64,000 nucleotides of DNA from Streptomyces sp. JJ66 (GTDB lineage Bacteria > Actinomycetota > Actinomycetes > Streptomycetales > Streptomycetaceae). Each line of letters starts with the position of its first letter. Position 1 is the stretch's first letter. The DNA is taken from assembly GCF_019303495.1 (NCBI RefSeq), contig NZ_JAEVFI010000007.1, positions 1 through 64,000 on the forward strand. Reading direction: 5' to 3'. Shown here piece by piece: positions 18,526-27,223 of this stretch. The position numbers were made by a program, and so were the translations under genes. A model generated the notes under the pieces. The model made no database searches. It was not told the DNA's origin and saw only the letters and a program-made list of their open reading frames with translations.

Positions 18526-19083
18526 GCCGGGTTCTGCTAGAGCGCCCGTTATTCACTCTGCGGAACCAAGGCGCCACAGAAAGTGTTGAAATCACCACAA
18601 ACTATGACAGCGGCGATCTCGGCTTCGCGGGCTACCGGTGCCGTCATGGGTGAGACTCCCGGTGGCGCCACGAACGTTCCGCACCGCGCTCCGAAGCGAC
18701 CGGGATCACCAACAGGTCACGGAAGCGCAACGGCGTCCGTGTACGCGGATGCAGCGCATGTATCCCCGCAACCGGCGCACAAACCTTTCGGCAGCGCGGC
18801 TCACTGGATGGAGTGACTTCCATCGCCCAAACCCCGCAAGCGGTTGACAGCGTGGCGCGGCACCCGCTCTCCTTGCTCCCATGGCCTTCCTGTCGGTGCC
18901 GTCGGTGTTGTCGGGGCTGTCGGTCCTGCCGGTGAGCACCCCGGCGAGCCCCGCTCGCGTCCAGACCCGCGTTCGCGGGTCGCTCGGTGCTGCCCGGGGC
19001 CGCTGTCGCTGTTGTCGTTGAGGCGCGTCTCCCTCCGTCCTCCGCTTCAGTTCCAGCCCCCGCCACGAACAGGAATCCCGCAC
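18526..19083. other. Long region between whiB and the cysteine dioxygenase gene
   Basis: About 560 bp with no gene I can support. It holds imperfect GTCGG-type repeats near 18891-18935 and a hairpin, GACCCGC (18964-18970) with GCGGGTC (18975-18981). A small open frame at 18583-18816 has no ribosome binding site or recognisable product. The region probably carries regulatory sites for the divergent whiB and cysteine dioxygenase genes. Confidence 0.4.
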
Positions 19084-19626
19084 GTGAACAGCGACGTCGA
19101 GATCGCCGGTGACCCGCTCGCCCTGGCCCACCGGCTGCCGCCCGTCTCCGCCCACCCCAGCACCGTCGCCGGGTTCGCCGGGCTCGCCCACGCCCTCGCC
19201 GCCGACCGCGCGAGCTGGGCGCCCCTGGTCCGCTACGACGCCACCACCCGCTGGTACCACCGCCTGCGCACCGGCCCCGGCTACGAGGTGTGGCTGCTGA
19301 GCTGGGTGCCGGGGCAGGGCAGCGGACTGCACGACCACGGCCCCTCCAGCGGCGTCCTCACCGTGCTGGACGGTGAGCTGACCGAGCACGCGGGCCCCGT
19401 GACGCGCACCCTGGGCACCGGAGCCCAGCGGGTCTTCGCCCCCGGGTACGTGCACGAGGTGGTCAACGACGCGCTGGAACCCGCCGTCAGCCTGCACGTC
19501 TACTTCCCGGGACTGACCCAGATGCCGATGCACGCCCCGCAGTGCACGCCGCTCGCCCGGGACGCCGCACGGCACGCGGAGCGGGAGACCGGGCCGCACG
19601 CCGGGCAGGCCCACACCGTCGGCTGA
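19084..19626 (+). CDS. Cysteine dioxygenase family protein (cupin)
   Basis: A 180-residue cupin enzyme predicted to use Fe(II) and oxygen to convert cysteine to cysteine sulfinate. The metal ligands are visible as His83 and His85 in GLHDHGPSSG and His124 in GYVHEV. The barrel strand VLTVLDGELTEH and the closing SLHVYFPGL are typical of bacterial cysteine dioxygenases. GTG 19084 follows AGGAA at about 9 nt; upstream in-frame sequence is unlike protein. It stands just before fbiA but is separated by 42 bp and a likely fbiA promoter. A 3-mercaptopropionate dioxygenase is a less likely alternative. Confidence 0.85.
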   Translation: MNSDVEIAGDPLALAHRLPPVSAHPSTVAGFAGLAHALAADRASWAPLVRYDATTRWYHRLRTGPGYEVWLLSWVPGQGSGLHDHGPSSGVLTVLDGELTEHAGPVTRTLGTGAQRVFAPGYVHEVVNDALEPAVSLHVYFPGLTQMPMHAPQCTPLARDAARHAERETGPHAGQAHTVG

Positions 19627-19668
19627 CCGGACAGTGCGGGCCTGCCCGGGGCTGACACACTGTGCGGC

Positions 19669-20625
19669 ATGCGCATTGTGGTTCTGGCCGGAGGCATCGG
19701 CGGCGCCCGGTTCCTGCGCGGCCTCAAGCAGGCCGCGCCCGACGCGGAGATCACCGTCATCGGCAACACCGGTGACGACATCCACCTGTTCGGGCTGAAG
19801 GTGTGCCCGGACCTGGACACCGTGATGTACACGCTCGGCGGCGGCATCCACGAGGAGCAGGGCTGGGGCCGGGCGGAGGAGACGTTCACGGTCAAGGAGG
19901 AGCTGGCGGCCTACGGCGTCGGCCCCGAGTGGTTCGGCCTGGGCGACCGGGACTTCGCCACGCACATCGTGCGCACCCAGATGCTCGGCGCGGGCTATCC
20001 GCTCAGCGCCGTCACCGAGGCACTGTGCACACGCTGGCAGCCGGGGGTGCGGCTGCTGCCGATGACCGACGACCGGGTGGAGACACACGTCGTCGTGGAC
20101 ACCGCCGAGGGCCGCAAGGCGGTGCACTTCCAGGAGTACTGGGTGGGCATGCGCGCGGCGGTGGACGCGCACGCGGTGGTGCCGGTGGGCGCCGAGCAGG
20201 CCAAGCCCGCGCCCGGCGTGCTGGACGCCATCGCCCAGGCCGACGTCGTGCTCTTCCCGCCGTCCAACCCGGTGGTCAGCGTCGGGACGATCCTGGCCGT
20301 GCCGGGGATCAGGGAAGCGATCGCCGGGGCCGGGGTGCCGGTCGTCGGCCTCTCCCCCCTCATCGGCGGTGCGCCGGTGCGCGGCATGGCCGACAAGGTG
20401 CTGGCCGCGATCGGCGTGGAGGCCACGGCCGCCGCCGTCGCCGCGCACTACGGCTCGGGCCTGCTGGACGGCTGGCTGGTCGATACCGCCGACGCCGGCA
20501 CGGTGCCCGGGGTGGAGGCCGCCGGTATCCGCTGCCGGGCCGTGCCGCTGCTGATGTCGGACGCCGACACCACCGCCGCCATGGCCCGCGCGGCGCTCAC
20601 GCTCGCCGAAGAGGTGCGGCCGTGA
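19669..20625 (+). CDS. fbiA: Phosphoenolpyruvate/2-phospholactate transferase of F420 biosynthesis
   Basis: Transfers the activated C3 unit from its GDP derivative onto the deazaflavin Fo to give (dehydro)F420-0. The 318-residue length is typical of CofD/FbiA. It opens [19 protein letters not shown], with the nucleotide loop at 8-12, followed by [16 protein letters not shown] (27-42) and [13 protein letters not shown], all family landmarks. ATG 19669 lies 7 nt after CACACT, so the transcript is likely leaderless. The stop overlaps the fbiB start by 4 bases (GTGA), so the two F420 enzymes are coupled. Confidence 0.96.
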   Translation: MRIVVLAGGIGGARFLRGLKQAAPDAEITVIGNTGDDIHLFGLKVCPDLDTVMYTLGGGIHEEQGWGRAEETFTVKEELAAYGVGPEWFGLGDRDFATHIVRTQMLGAGYPLSAVTEALCTRWQPGVRLLPMTDDRVETHVVVDTAEGRKAVHFQEYWVGMRAAVDAHAVVPVGAEQAKPAPGVLDAIAQADVVLFPPSNPVVSVGTILAVPGIREAIAGAGVPVVGLSPLIGGAPVRGMADKVLAAIGVEATAAAVAAHYGSGLLDGWLVDTADAGTVPGVEAAGIRCRAVPLLMSDADTTAAMARAALTLAEEVRP

Positions 20626-21965
20626 CCCCGGACGCGCCGCCCGCCTACCGGGTGTGGGCGCTGCCCGGCATGCCGGAGGTGCGGGCGGGCGACGACCTGG
20701 TGCAGCTCATCGCCGACGCCGCCACCGCCGACGGGCTGCCGGGCCTGGCCCACGGAGACGTGCTCGTCGTCACCTCCAAGATCGTCAGCAAGTCCGAGGG
20801 CCGCGTGGTCCAGGCGGCGGACCGTCAGGCGGCGATCGACGCGGAGACGGTGCGCGTGGTGGCCCGGCGCGGTCCGGCGCGGATCGTGGAGAGCCGCCAC
20901 GGGTTCGTCATGGCCGCCGCGGGGGTGGACGCGTCCAACACCCCGGCGGGCACCGTGCTGCTGCTGCCCCAGGACCCGGACGCCTCCGCCCGCCGCATCC
21001 GGGACGGGGTGCGGGAGCTGCTGGGCGTGGAGGTCGGCGTCGTCGTCACCGACACCTTCGGCCGGCCCTGGCGCGTCGGCCAGACCGACGTGGCGATCGG
21101 CGCGGCCGGGCTGCGCGTGCTGAGCGACCTGCGCGGCGGCACCGACCGCCACGGCAACCCGCTCGGCGTCACGGTCACCGCCGTGGCCGACGAGCTGGCC
21201 GGGGCGGGTGAACTGGTGAAGGGCAAGGCGGACGGGCTGCCCGTCGCCGTCGTGCGCGGCCTGCCACAGCACGTGCTCGGCGAGATCCTGGACGCGCCGG
21301 ACGACGGCACCGGGGCCGCCGCGCTCGTGCGGGACGCGGGCGAGGACATGTTCCGGCTCGGCACCTCCGAGGCCGTGCGCGAGGCGGTGTCGCTGCGCCG
21401 CACCGTGCGCGAGTTCACCGGCGAGCCGGTGGACGGCGCGGCCGTGCGGCGCGCGGTGGACCTCGCCGTCACCGCGCCCGCGCCGCACCACACCACGCCG
21501 TGGCGGTTCGTGCTGCTGGAGAGCCCGGGGGTGCGGGAGCGGCTGCTGGACGCGATGCGGGACGCCTGGGTGGCGGACCTGCGGGCGGACGGCCGGAGCG
21601 AGGAGTCGATCGCGCGACGGGTGCGGCGCGGTGACGTGCTGCGGCGGGCGCCCTACCTGGTGGTGCCCTGCCTCGTCGCGGACGGCGCGCACGCCTACCC
21701 GGACGCGCGGCGGGCGGCGGCCGAGCGGGAGATGTTCGTGGTGGCGGCGGGCGCCGGGGTGCAGAACCTCCTGGTCGCGCTGGCCGGTGAGGGGCTGGGC
21801 TCGGCCTGGGTGTCCTCGACGATGTTCTGCCGCGAGGTGGTGCGTCAGGTGCTGGACCTGCCCGCCACGTGGGACCCGATGGGCGCCGTCGCGGTGGGCC
21901 GGGCCGCCGCCCCGCCCCGGCCGCGCCCACCCCGCCCGGCGGCGGACTTCACCGTCGTGCGGTAA
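20622..21965 (+). CDS. fbiB: Bifunctional F420:L-glutamate ligase / dehydro-F420 reductase
   Basis: A 447-residue two-domain FbiB. The N-terminal CofE domain (about 10-245) adds glutamates to F420-0: [13 protein letters not shown] (49-61), GVDASNTP (101-108) and [11 protein letters not shown] (144-154) are its signatures. The C-terminal nitroreductase domain (about 256-447) begins RRTVREF (259-265) and binds FMN; in mycobacteria it reduces dehydro-F420-0. GTG 20622 overlaps the fbiA stop. The fusion is the normal actinobacterial form, and archaea lack the second domain. F420 supports redox steps in antibiotic pathways and DNA repair in Streptomyces. Confidence 0.95.
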   Translation: MTPDAPPAYRVWALPGMPEVRAGDDLVQLIADAATADGLPGLAHGDVLVVTSKIVSKSEGRVVQAADRQAAIDAETVRVVARRGPARIVESRHGFVMAAAGVDASNTPAGTVLLLPQDPDASARRIRDGVRELLGVEVGVVVTDTFGRPWRVGQTDVAIGAAGLRVLSDLRGGTDRHGNPLGVTVTAVADELAGAGELVKGKADGLPVAVVRGLPQHVLGEILDAPDDGTGAAALVRDAGEDMFRLGTSEAVREAVSLRRTVREFTGEPVDGAAVRRAVDLAVTAPAPHHTTPWRFVLLESPGVRERLLDAMRDAWVADLRADGRSEESIARRVRRGDVLRRAPYLVVPCLVADGAHAYPDARRAAAEREMFVVAAGAGVQNLLVALAGEGLGSAWVSSTMFCREVVRQVLDLPATWDPMGAVAVGRAAAPPRPRPPRPAADFTVVR

Positions 21966-22000
21966 GGGCGCGCCCCCGGGGCGGGTGGTGAGACCGGGAC

Positions 22001-22034
22001 GGCCCGCCGCCACCCGCGCGGCGCGTGGCGGGCC
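22001..22034. terminator. Hairpin between fbiB and the convergent glycosylase gene
   Basis: GGCCCGCC (22001-22008) pairs with GGCGGGCC (22027-22034), with further partial pairing inside the loop. It lies 36 nt past the fbiB stop and about 60 nt past the stop of the opposing glycosylase gene, so it may serve both. Confidence 0.5.
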
Positions 22035-22095
22035 GCGTGCGCACGGCCGCGAACGGACCCGGACGGGCCACACCGTGCGGGCCACACGTGCGGGG

Positions 22096-23013
22096 TCACA
22101 GCAGGGCGATGTCCTGGTCGTACATGCGCGGCGCGCGGCGCGGCATGGCCGGGCCAGCCGCCAGGATGAGCCGCGCCGCGCGGTGGCGCTGCCCGGTGTA
22201 GGGGGCGAGGAGGGCGAGCATGCCCGCGTCGTCGGTGTCCCGGCGGCCGGTGAGCGCGTAACCGACCTGACGCGGCAGGTGCAGGTCGCCCACGGTGATC
22301 GCGTCCGGGTGACCCATGGCCCGTTGCAGCGTCTCGGCGGCCGTCCACGGGCCGATGCCGGGGACACGTCGCAGCCGGGCGAGCGCGTCCGGCAGCTCCA
22401 GCGCGGTGGCTTCCTCCAGCCGCCGGGCGACGCGCACGGCCCGCAGGACCGTCGCCGACCGCTTGGCGTCCACCCCGGCCCGGTGCCACTCCCAGGACGG
22501 GACGAGCGCCCAGCCGCGCGGCTCCGGCATGGCGTACAGCCCCTCCGGCCTGCCCTCGGCGGGCGGTCCCGGCGCCGCCTCGCCGAAGCGGCGCAGCAGG
22601 CGGCCCCAGGCGCGGTACGCCTCGTTCGCGGTGACCTTCTGCTCCAGGATGGCCGGGATCAGCGACTCCAGGACCAGGCCGGTGCGGGGCAGCCGCAGCC
22701 CCGGGTTGCGCCGGTGCGCCTCGCGGGTGAGGCGGTGGTGGGCGGTGAACTCCTCCGGCCGGTCCCCCGCCCCGAGCAGCGCGGGCAGCCCCTCCAGCGC
22801 CCACGGTGCGCCCGGCCCCCAGGCGTCCGCGCGCACGCCGTCGGGCCGCTGGCGCAGGCGCAGGGTAACCGGGCCCTGCGGCGTCCGGCTCGCCCGCCAC
22901 ACCGTGCCGGAGCCGATGCGGCACGCCGGGTCGTACGGGCCGCGCCGCAGCACGCTCAGGCTGCGGCACAGGTCGTACGGGCCGGGCGGGACCCAGGTGC
23001 GGGTGAGGGACAC
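22096..23013 (-). CDS. DNA-3-methyladenine glycosylase II family protein (HhH-GPD)
   Basis: A 305-residue base-excision repair enzyme that removes alkylated bases. The helix-hairpin-helix and GPD loop are clear: LRRVPGIGPWTAAETLQRAM, then GHPDAITVGDLHL, whose Asp is the catalytic residue. The N-terminal ~100 residues form the partner beta-rich domain. GTG 23013 (VSLTRTWVPPGPYDL) is chosen because a TAACCT hexamer lies 7 nt upstream and the longer frame is Arg/Pro-rich. It follows the nucleotidyltransferase gene by 68 bp on the same strand. Confidence 0.88.
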   Translation of the reverse strand: MSLTRTWVPPGPYDLCRSLSVLRRGPYDPACRIGSGTVWRASRTPQGPVTLRLRQRPDGVRADAWGPGAPWALEGLPALLGAGDRPEEFTAHHRLTREAHRRNPGLRLPRTGLVLESLIPAILEQKVTANEAYRAWGRLLRRFGEAAPGPPAEGRPEGLYAMPEPRGWALVPSWEWHRAGVDAKRSATVLRAVRVARRLEEATALELPDALARLRRVPGIGPWTAAETLQRAMGHPDAITVGDLHLPRQVGYALTGRRDTDDAGMLALLAPYTGQRHRAARLILAAGPAMPRRAPRMYDQDIALL

Positions 23014-23081
23014 GCGGAACAGGTTAGGGGTTCGCGGTGAAGCAGCACGGTGCTTCCCCGCAAGCCCTTGGCGTACGCCGG

Positions 23082-24167
23082 TCAGGCGCAGTCGGCGGAG
23101 AAGCGGACGGAGGCGGCCGGGATGCGGGCGTCGCACCAGACGCGGATGCCCTCGCGCAGCTCGTTGTCCGCGCCGACGGTGGCGCCGTCACCGATGAACG
23201 CGCCGTCCAGCACGCTGCGGGCGCCGACGCGGGCTCCGGCGCCGACCAGCGAGTCACGCACCACGGCACCGGGTTCGATGACGGCGCCGTCCAGCAGCGT
23301 GCTGCCCTCCACCCGGGCGCCCGCGCCGACCTCGGCCCCGGCGCCCACCGTCGTGCCGCCGGTGAGCTTGGCGTCCGGGGCCACCCGTGCACCGTCGATG
23401 ACCAGGTGTTCCCCGCGCCGCCCGGGCACGGCGGGCGAGGGGGCGCGGCCCAGCACCAGGTCGGCGGAGCCGCGCACGAAGGCGTGCGGGGTGCCCAGGT
23501 CCAGCCAGTAGGTGGAGTCCACCATGCCCTGCAGGTGGGCCCCGGCCGCCAGCAGACCGGGGAAGGTCTCGCGTTCGACGGAGACGGGACGGTCGCCGGG
23601 GATGGTGTCGATGACCGAGCGGGTGAAGACGTAGGCCCCGGCGTTGATCTGGTCGGTGACGATCTCCTCCGGCGTCTGCGGCTTCTCCAGGAAGGCGGTG
23701 ACGCGGCCGGTGGCGTCGGTGGGGACGAGCCCGAACGCGCGCGGGTCCTCGACCCGGCTCAGGTGCAGGGAGACGTCCGCGCCACTGGTGCGGTGGGTGT
23801 CCACCAGCGCGCCGATGTCCAGGCCGGTGAGGATGTCGCCGTTGAAGACGAGCACCGGGTCACCCGGGGCGGAGTGCAGGCGGGAGGCCACGTTGCGTAT
23901 CGCGCCGCCGGTGCCCAGTGGCTCCTCCTCGGTGACGTACTCCAGGTGCAGGCCGAACGCGGAGCCGTCGCCGAAGTAGGGCTCGAACACCTCGGCCAGG
24001 TAGGAGGTGGCGAACACGATGTGCTCCACCCCGGCCGCCCGCGCCCGGGCGAGCTGGTGGGTGAGGAAGGGCACGCCCGCCGCCGGGATCATCGGTTTGG
24101 GGGTGCGTACGGTCAGGGGGCGCAGTCTGGTCCCCTTGCCTCCGACGAGGAGGATCGCTTCTGTCAC
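23082..24167 (-). CDS. Sugar-1-phosphate nucleotidyltransferase (mannose-1-phosphate guanylyltransferase-like)
   Basis: A 361-residue cytosolic enzyme. The N-terminal nucleotidyltransferase domain (about 1-240) begins with GGKGTRLRPLT (9-19) and KPMIP, and carries FNGDIL with the metal-binding Asp. From about 265 to the end there are left-handed beta-helix hexapeptide repeats (GGTTVGAGAEVGAGARVEGS). This layout matches ManC/GMPP-type enzymes that make GDP-mannose, the next step after manB; an UDP- or dTDP-glucose activity cannot be excluded. GTG 24167 begins VTEAILLVGGKG. The strand is shared with the glycosylase, but no functional link is evident. Confidence 0.85.
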   Translation of the reverse strand: MTEAILLVGGKGTRLRPLTVRTPKPMIPAAGVPFLTHQLARARAAGVEHIVFATSYLAEVFEPYFGDGSAFGLHLEYVTEEEPLGTGGAIRNVASRLHSAPGDPVLVFNGDILTGLDIGALVDTHRTSGADVSLHLSRVEDPRAFGLVPTDATGRVTAFLEKPQTPEEIVTDQINAGAYVFTRSVIDTIPGDRPVSVERETFPGLLAAGAHLQGMVDSTYWLDLGTPHAFVRGSADLVLGRAPSPAVPGRRGEHLVIDGARVAPDAKLTGGTTVGAGAEVGAGARVEGSTLLDGAVIEPGAVVRDSLVGAGARVGARSVLDGAFIGDGATVGADNELREGIRVWCDARIPAASVRFSADCA

Positions 24168-24301
24168 CGTCGTCCTGCTTCCTGCCGGGGGGCGCCTGAA
24201 CGTTACTGCCGGGTTGGAACGGCGGCCAGTGTAGGCGGCGGCGCGGACGACGGGGACCCCGGACGGCGAAATCCGGGGCCATTGTCGCACGTCAGCACAC
24301 G

Positions 24302-26077
24302 TCAGCGGCCCTGGAGGCGGGCGGCGAGGGCGCGGATGGAGGGGAGCGCGGCGTAGAGCTTGTCGCCGGGGCAGGCGGTGTTGAAACCGTCCCGGTGGCC
24401 GGAGATCGTCTTCAGCGTGACCCTGCGGCCCTTGGGGTACTTGCCGCCACCCGAGGTCAGGGTGACGCTGCCGTTCGGGTGCGGCGCCCGGTGGATGCCC
24501 AGTTTCCAGCCCAGCAGCTTGGCCACGCCCTCCCGCGCCGCCTTCGACGGGGCGACCGCGCCGTAGCTGCCCAGCACGGCGACGCCGGTGGTGTTGGAGT
24601 TGAAGCCGTACGTGTGGGCGCCCATCACCGCCCGCCGGACCCCGCCAGCCCGGCCCTCGTAGATCTTGCCGCACTTGTCCACGAAGAAGTTGTAGCCGAC
24701 GTCGCGCCAGCCCAGGCTTTTCACGTGGTACCGGTAGATGCTGCGGATCACCGCCGGAGCCTCGGAGCAGGCGTAGCCGTTGCTCATCGCGGTGTGGTGC
24801 ACGAAGGCGGCCTTCACCGTGCGGGTGTAGAGGTACTGGCTCTCTCGCAGACTCTCGTCCGCGCCCCACCCGCGCCGGGTGACGATGCCGGGCCGGGGGC
24901 CGACGTTGTCCATCGCCTCCTCAGCCCCGCTGGCGTCCTCGGGGAGGCTGGAGAGCCAGCCCTCGGCGAGGACGGGGGAGAGCGAGCCGAGTCCGGCCAG
25001 GCGGGCCTCCAGCAGCTCGCGGGCGACGCCGGGGGCGGGCTCGGCGGGCGGTGCGAGCGAGCGGTCGGGCACGGCGGTGGCCTGGGAGCCGGGGCCGGTG
25101 CCGGTGTCCGCCTGGCTGGCGGACTGCTGGGGGGCGGCCTCGGGGATGCCTCCGGCTGAGGCGGTCACTTCCGGCGCGGTGGGGGCGGCGTTCGAGGCGG
25201 TGGGGGCCGGGTCCAGCTCCACGGGGGCGGCGTCGCCCGTCCCGGCCTCCGCGTCCGTCGTCCCGGCTTCGGCGTCCGTCGTCCCGGCGTCCGCGTCCGT
25301 CGTCCCGGCGTCCGCGTCCGTCGTCCCGGCGTCCGCGTCCGTCGTCCCGGCTTCGGCGTTCTGCGGGCTCTGTGGGCTCTGCGGGGGGAGGTAGTCGCCT
25401 TCCCGCAGCTTTGGTGTGGTCGCTTCCTCGCCCGGCGCCGGGGCGCCGGGTCCGGTGCCGGGGTCCACGAGCTCCAGCCGCAGCCCGGCCGGAAGCTCCG
25501 CGCTCGCCGTGTCCGTGCCGTGGTGAGTGTCGTGGTGCGCGCCGTGGTGCGTGTCGTGGCCGGTGCCGTGCTCCGCGCCGGGTGCGTCCGAGGGCAGCAC
25601 CCGCACCGCGACCCCGTCCGAGGGGCCGACCCACAGCGGGGCGGTGCTGCCCTTCACGTCGCCCGTACGGCGCTCGGCGGAGCCCGGGTCCGGGGCGTCG
25701 TCCGTGTGGGTGGACAGGTCCTGCCAGTCGGACCAGGCTCCGGTTGCGGCGTCCCGGGTGCGCACCTGAGGGTGCCCGTGCAGACTCTGTTCCGGGTTCT
25801 CCCAGACCATGCCGAGCAGGGAGAACGGTTCGACGGTCCGCCGGGTGAGGCCCGCTTTCGCGCCCGCCAGCTCGGTGGCCGCCCCGCCCGCGCGGTCAGC
25901 GGTCGCGCCCGGGTCGAGGGGGGTGAGGGGGAGCGAGCGGGTGTCCGCCGGGCGCTGGGCTGCCTGCGTCCCCGGGGGCTGCCGGGGCTCGTTGACGGCG
26001 GCGGCGGTGGAGGCGAGGGGGACGAGGAGTGCGGCCGAGCAGACCACTCCGATCGAGGACGAGAGAAGTGCACGCAT
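24302..26077 (-). CDS. Secreted PGRP-type N-acetylmuramoyl-L-alanine amidase
   Basis: A 591-residue exported zinc enzyme that cleaves peptidoglycan between MurNAc and the stem peptide. The signal peptide MRALLSSSIGVVCSAALLVP opens the protein (another ATG lies six codons upstream). A beta-rich domain, then a long Ala/Thr/Asp-rich linker with seven-residue repeats (TTDADAG) near 245-285, precede the catalytic domain in the last 200 residues. There RRGWGADE starts the fold, FVHHTAMSNGY gives the first ligand, and GHRDGFNTACPGD supplies the second His and the Cys ligand. It is divergent from the TIGR03089 gene and close to the LCP genes, fitting a cell-wall role. Confidence 0.92.
   Translation of the reverse strand: MRALLSSSIGVVCSAALLVPLASTAAAVNEPRQPPGTQAAQRPADTRSLPLTPLDPGATADRAGGAATELAGAKAGLTRRTVEPFSLLGMVWENPEQSLHGHPQVRTRDAATGAWSDWQDLSTHTDDAPDPGSAERRTGDVKGSTAPLWVGPSDGVAVRVLPSDAPGAEHGTGHDTHHGAHHDTHHGTDTASAELPAGLRLELVDPGTGPGAPAPGEEATTPKLREGDYLPPQSPQSPQNAEAGTTDADAGTTDADAGTTDADAGTTDAEAGTTDAEAGTGDAAPVELDPAPTASNAAPTAPEVTASAGGIPEAAPQQSASQADTGTGPGSQATAVPDRSLAPPAEPAPGVARELLEARLAGLGSLSPVLAEGWLSSLPEDASGAEEAMDNVGPRPGIVTRRGWGADESLRESQYLYTRTVKAAFVHHTAMSNGYACSEAPAVIRSIYRYHVKSLGWRDVGYNFFVDKCGKIYEGRAGGVRRAVMGAHTYGFNSNTTGVAVLGSYGAVAPSKAAREGVAKLLGWKLGIHRAPHPNGSVTLTSGGGKYPKGRRVTLKTISGHRDGFNTACPGDKLYAALPSIRALAARLQGR
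25254..25358. repeat. Five 21-bp tandem repeats in the amidase linker
   Basis: Five in-register copies of a 21-bp unit (first bases TCCGTCGTCCCGGC), three of them identical, plus a decayed copy on the left. Each encodes seven residues of linker on the minus strand. The copy number could change without shifting the frame. Confidence 0.85.
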
Positions 26078-26216
26078 AGTGACGATAATGGACATATACC
26101 GTCACAACTGTCTATTCATAACATGACGCTCTTTTGCCCTGACACCATGTCAACATCCCTCACACGGCTGACAGGCTGACGCCCGGCCAGAGCAGGCGAG
26201 CCGTACCCTGGCGCGC
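26078..26216. promoter_or_regulatory. AT-rich divergent promoter, amidase / TIGR03089
   Basis: 139 bp that are strikingly AT-rich for this genome. TACCCT (26204-26209) lies 7 nt before the TIGR03089 start. On the amidase side TTGACA is seen on the minus strand near 26150 and AT-rich hexamers such as TATGAA lie nearer the gene, but no pair with ideal spacing stands out. Confidence 0.5.
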
Positions 26217-26960
26217 ATGACCGACACCGACCGCACCCCCGCCGACCTGCTGAGATCCGCCCTCACCGAAGACGCGGCCCGCCCGCTGGTGACCTTCTAC
26301 GACGACGCCACCGGGGAGCGCGTCGAACTCTCCGTCGCGACCCTGGCCAATTGGGTGGCCAAGACCGCCAATCTGCTCCAGGACGAGCTGTCCGCCGAAC
26401 CCGGCGACCGGGTGGCGCTGCTGCTTCCGGCGCACTGGCAGACGGCGGTGTGGCTGCTGGCCTGTGCCTCGGTCGGCGCCGTCGCGGTACCCGGCGGCGA
26501 CCCGGCCGGATCGGACCTCGTCGTCGCCGGGCCCGACACGCTGGACGAGGCGCGCGCGTGCCCCGGGGAGCGTGTGGCGCTGAGCCTGCGCCCCCTGGGC
26601 GGGCGCTTCCCCCAGCCACCCGAGGGGTTCGTGGACTACGCGGTGGAGGTGCCGGGCCAGGGCGACCACTTCGCCGCCTACGCGCCGCCCGCCCCACACG
26701 ACGTCGCCCTCGTGGTGGACGGCACGGAGCTGACCGGTGCGGAGGTGGTGGAACGGGCCCGGGCCGACGCGGCGGAGCTGGGCCTCGCCCCGGGCTCCCG
26801 GCTGCTGTCCGCGCGCGGATACGGCGACTGGGCGGGCCTGTCGCACGGGCTGTTGGCGCCGCTGGCCGTAGGCGGTTCCGTCGTGCTGTGCCGCAACCTC
26901 GACCAGGTGGCGCTGGAAGCCCGGCAGGCGTCGGAGCGGGTCACGCACACGTCGCTGTGA
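26217..26960 (+). CDS. TIGR03089-type truncated acyl-adenylate synthetase-like protein
   Basis: A 247-residue actinobacterial protein that resembles only the N-terminal part of ANL (acyl-CoA synthetase) enzymes: VTFYDDATGERVELSVATLA, NWVAKTANLLQDEL and LLLPAHWQTAVWLLACASVG. The phosphate-binding P-loop and the C-terminal lid of working ANL enzymes are absent, so adenylation is not expected; the short form is the norm in this family. ATG 26217 sits 7 nt after TACCCT, indicating a leaderless transcript. It lies upstream of the LCP genes on the same strand; whether it shares their transcript is unclear because of a 263-bp gap. Confidence 0.85.
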   Translation: MTDTDRTPADLLRSALTEDAARPLVTFYDDATGERVELSVATLANWVAKTANLLQDELSAEPGDRVALLLPAHWQTAVWLLACASVGAVAVPGGDPAGSDLVVAGPDTLDEARACPGERVALSLRPLGGRFPQPPEGFVDYAVEVPGQGDHFAAYAPPAPHDVALVVDGTELTGAEVVERARADAAELGLAPGSRLLSARGYGDWAGLSHGLLAPLAVGGSVVLCRNLDQVALEARQASERVTHTSL

Positions 26961-27163
26961 CACCGGTCCCGTCCGCCACCCGGGCGGCCGACGGGGGGCG
27001 GAGGGAACGGGGTGGCGCGTCACCCGGTTGGCCCACAGGCCCACCGGGGCGGTGGTCGGGGTCCAGCCCTGGGTTCACACTGGGCGAAGGAACTGTCCGC
27101 GACCGTCGGCTGGGGCCGTCGTGCAACCTCGTGCGGCCCTCGGGCGTCTGCCTGGGCAGCCAG

Positions 27164-27189
27164 TTCGTACGTACATACGTGCGTACGAA
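27164..27189. promoter_or_regulatory. 26-bp imperfect palindrome upstream of the first LCP gene
   Basis: TTCGTACG (27164-27171) and CGTACGAA (27182-27189) are perfect 8-bp arms around a partly symmetrical AT-containing centre with alternating GTAC steps. It lies 34 bp before the LCP start. The AT-richer core in a very GC-rich setting suggests a protein operator, although an RNA hairpin is also possible. Confidence 0.45.
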
Positions 27190-27223
27190 TTCGGCCAGCC
27201 GCCGAGCGTGAGGGATGGACGTT

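Noticed and set aside
18583..18816. 77-codon frame between whiB and cysteine dioxygenase
   Set aside because: No ribosome binding site and no recognisable sequence, in a region better explained as regulatory.
25254..25358. CRISPR-like array
   Set aside because: The repeats are contiguous 21-bp units inside a coding linker with no spacers.
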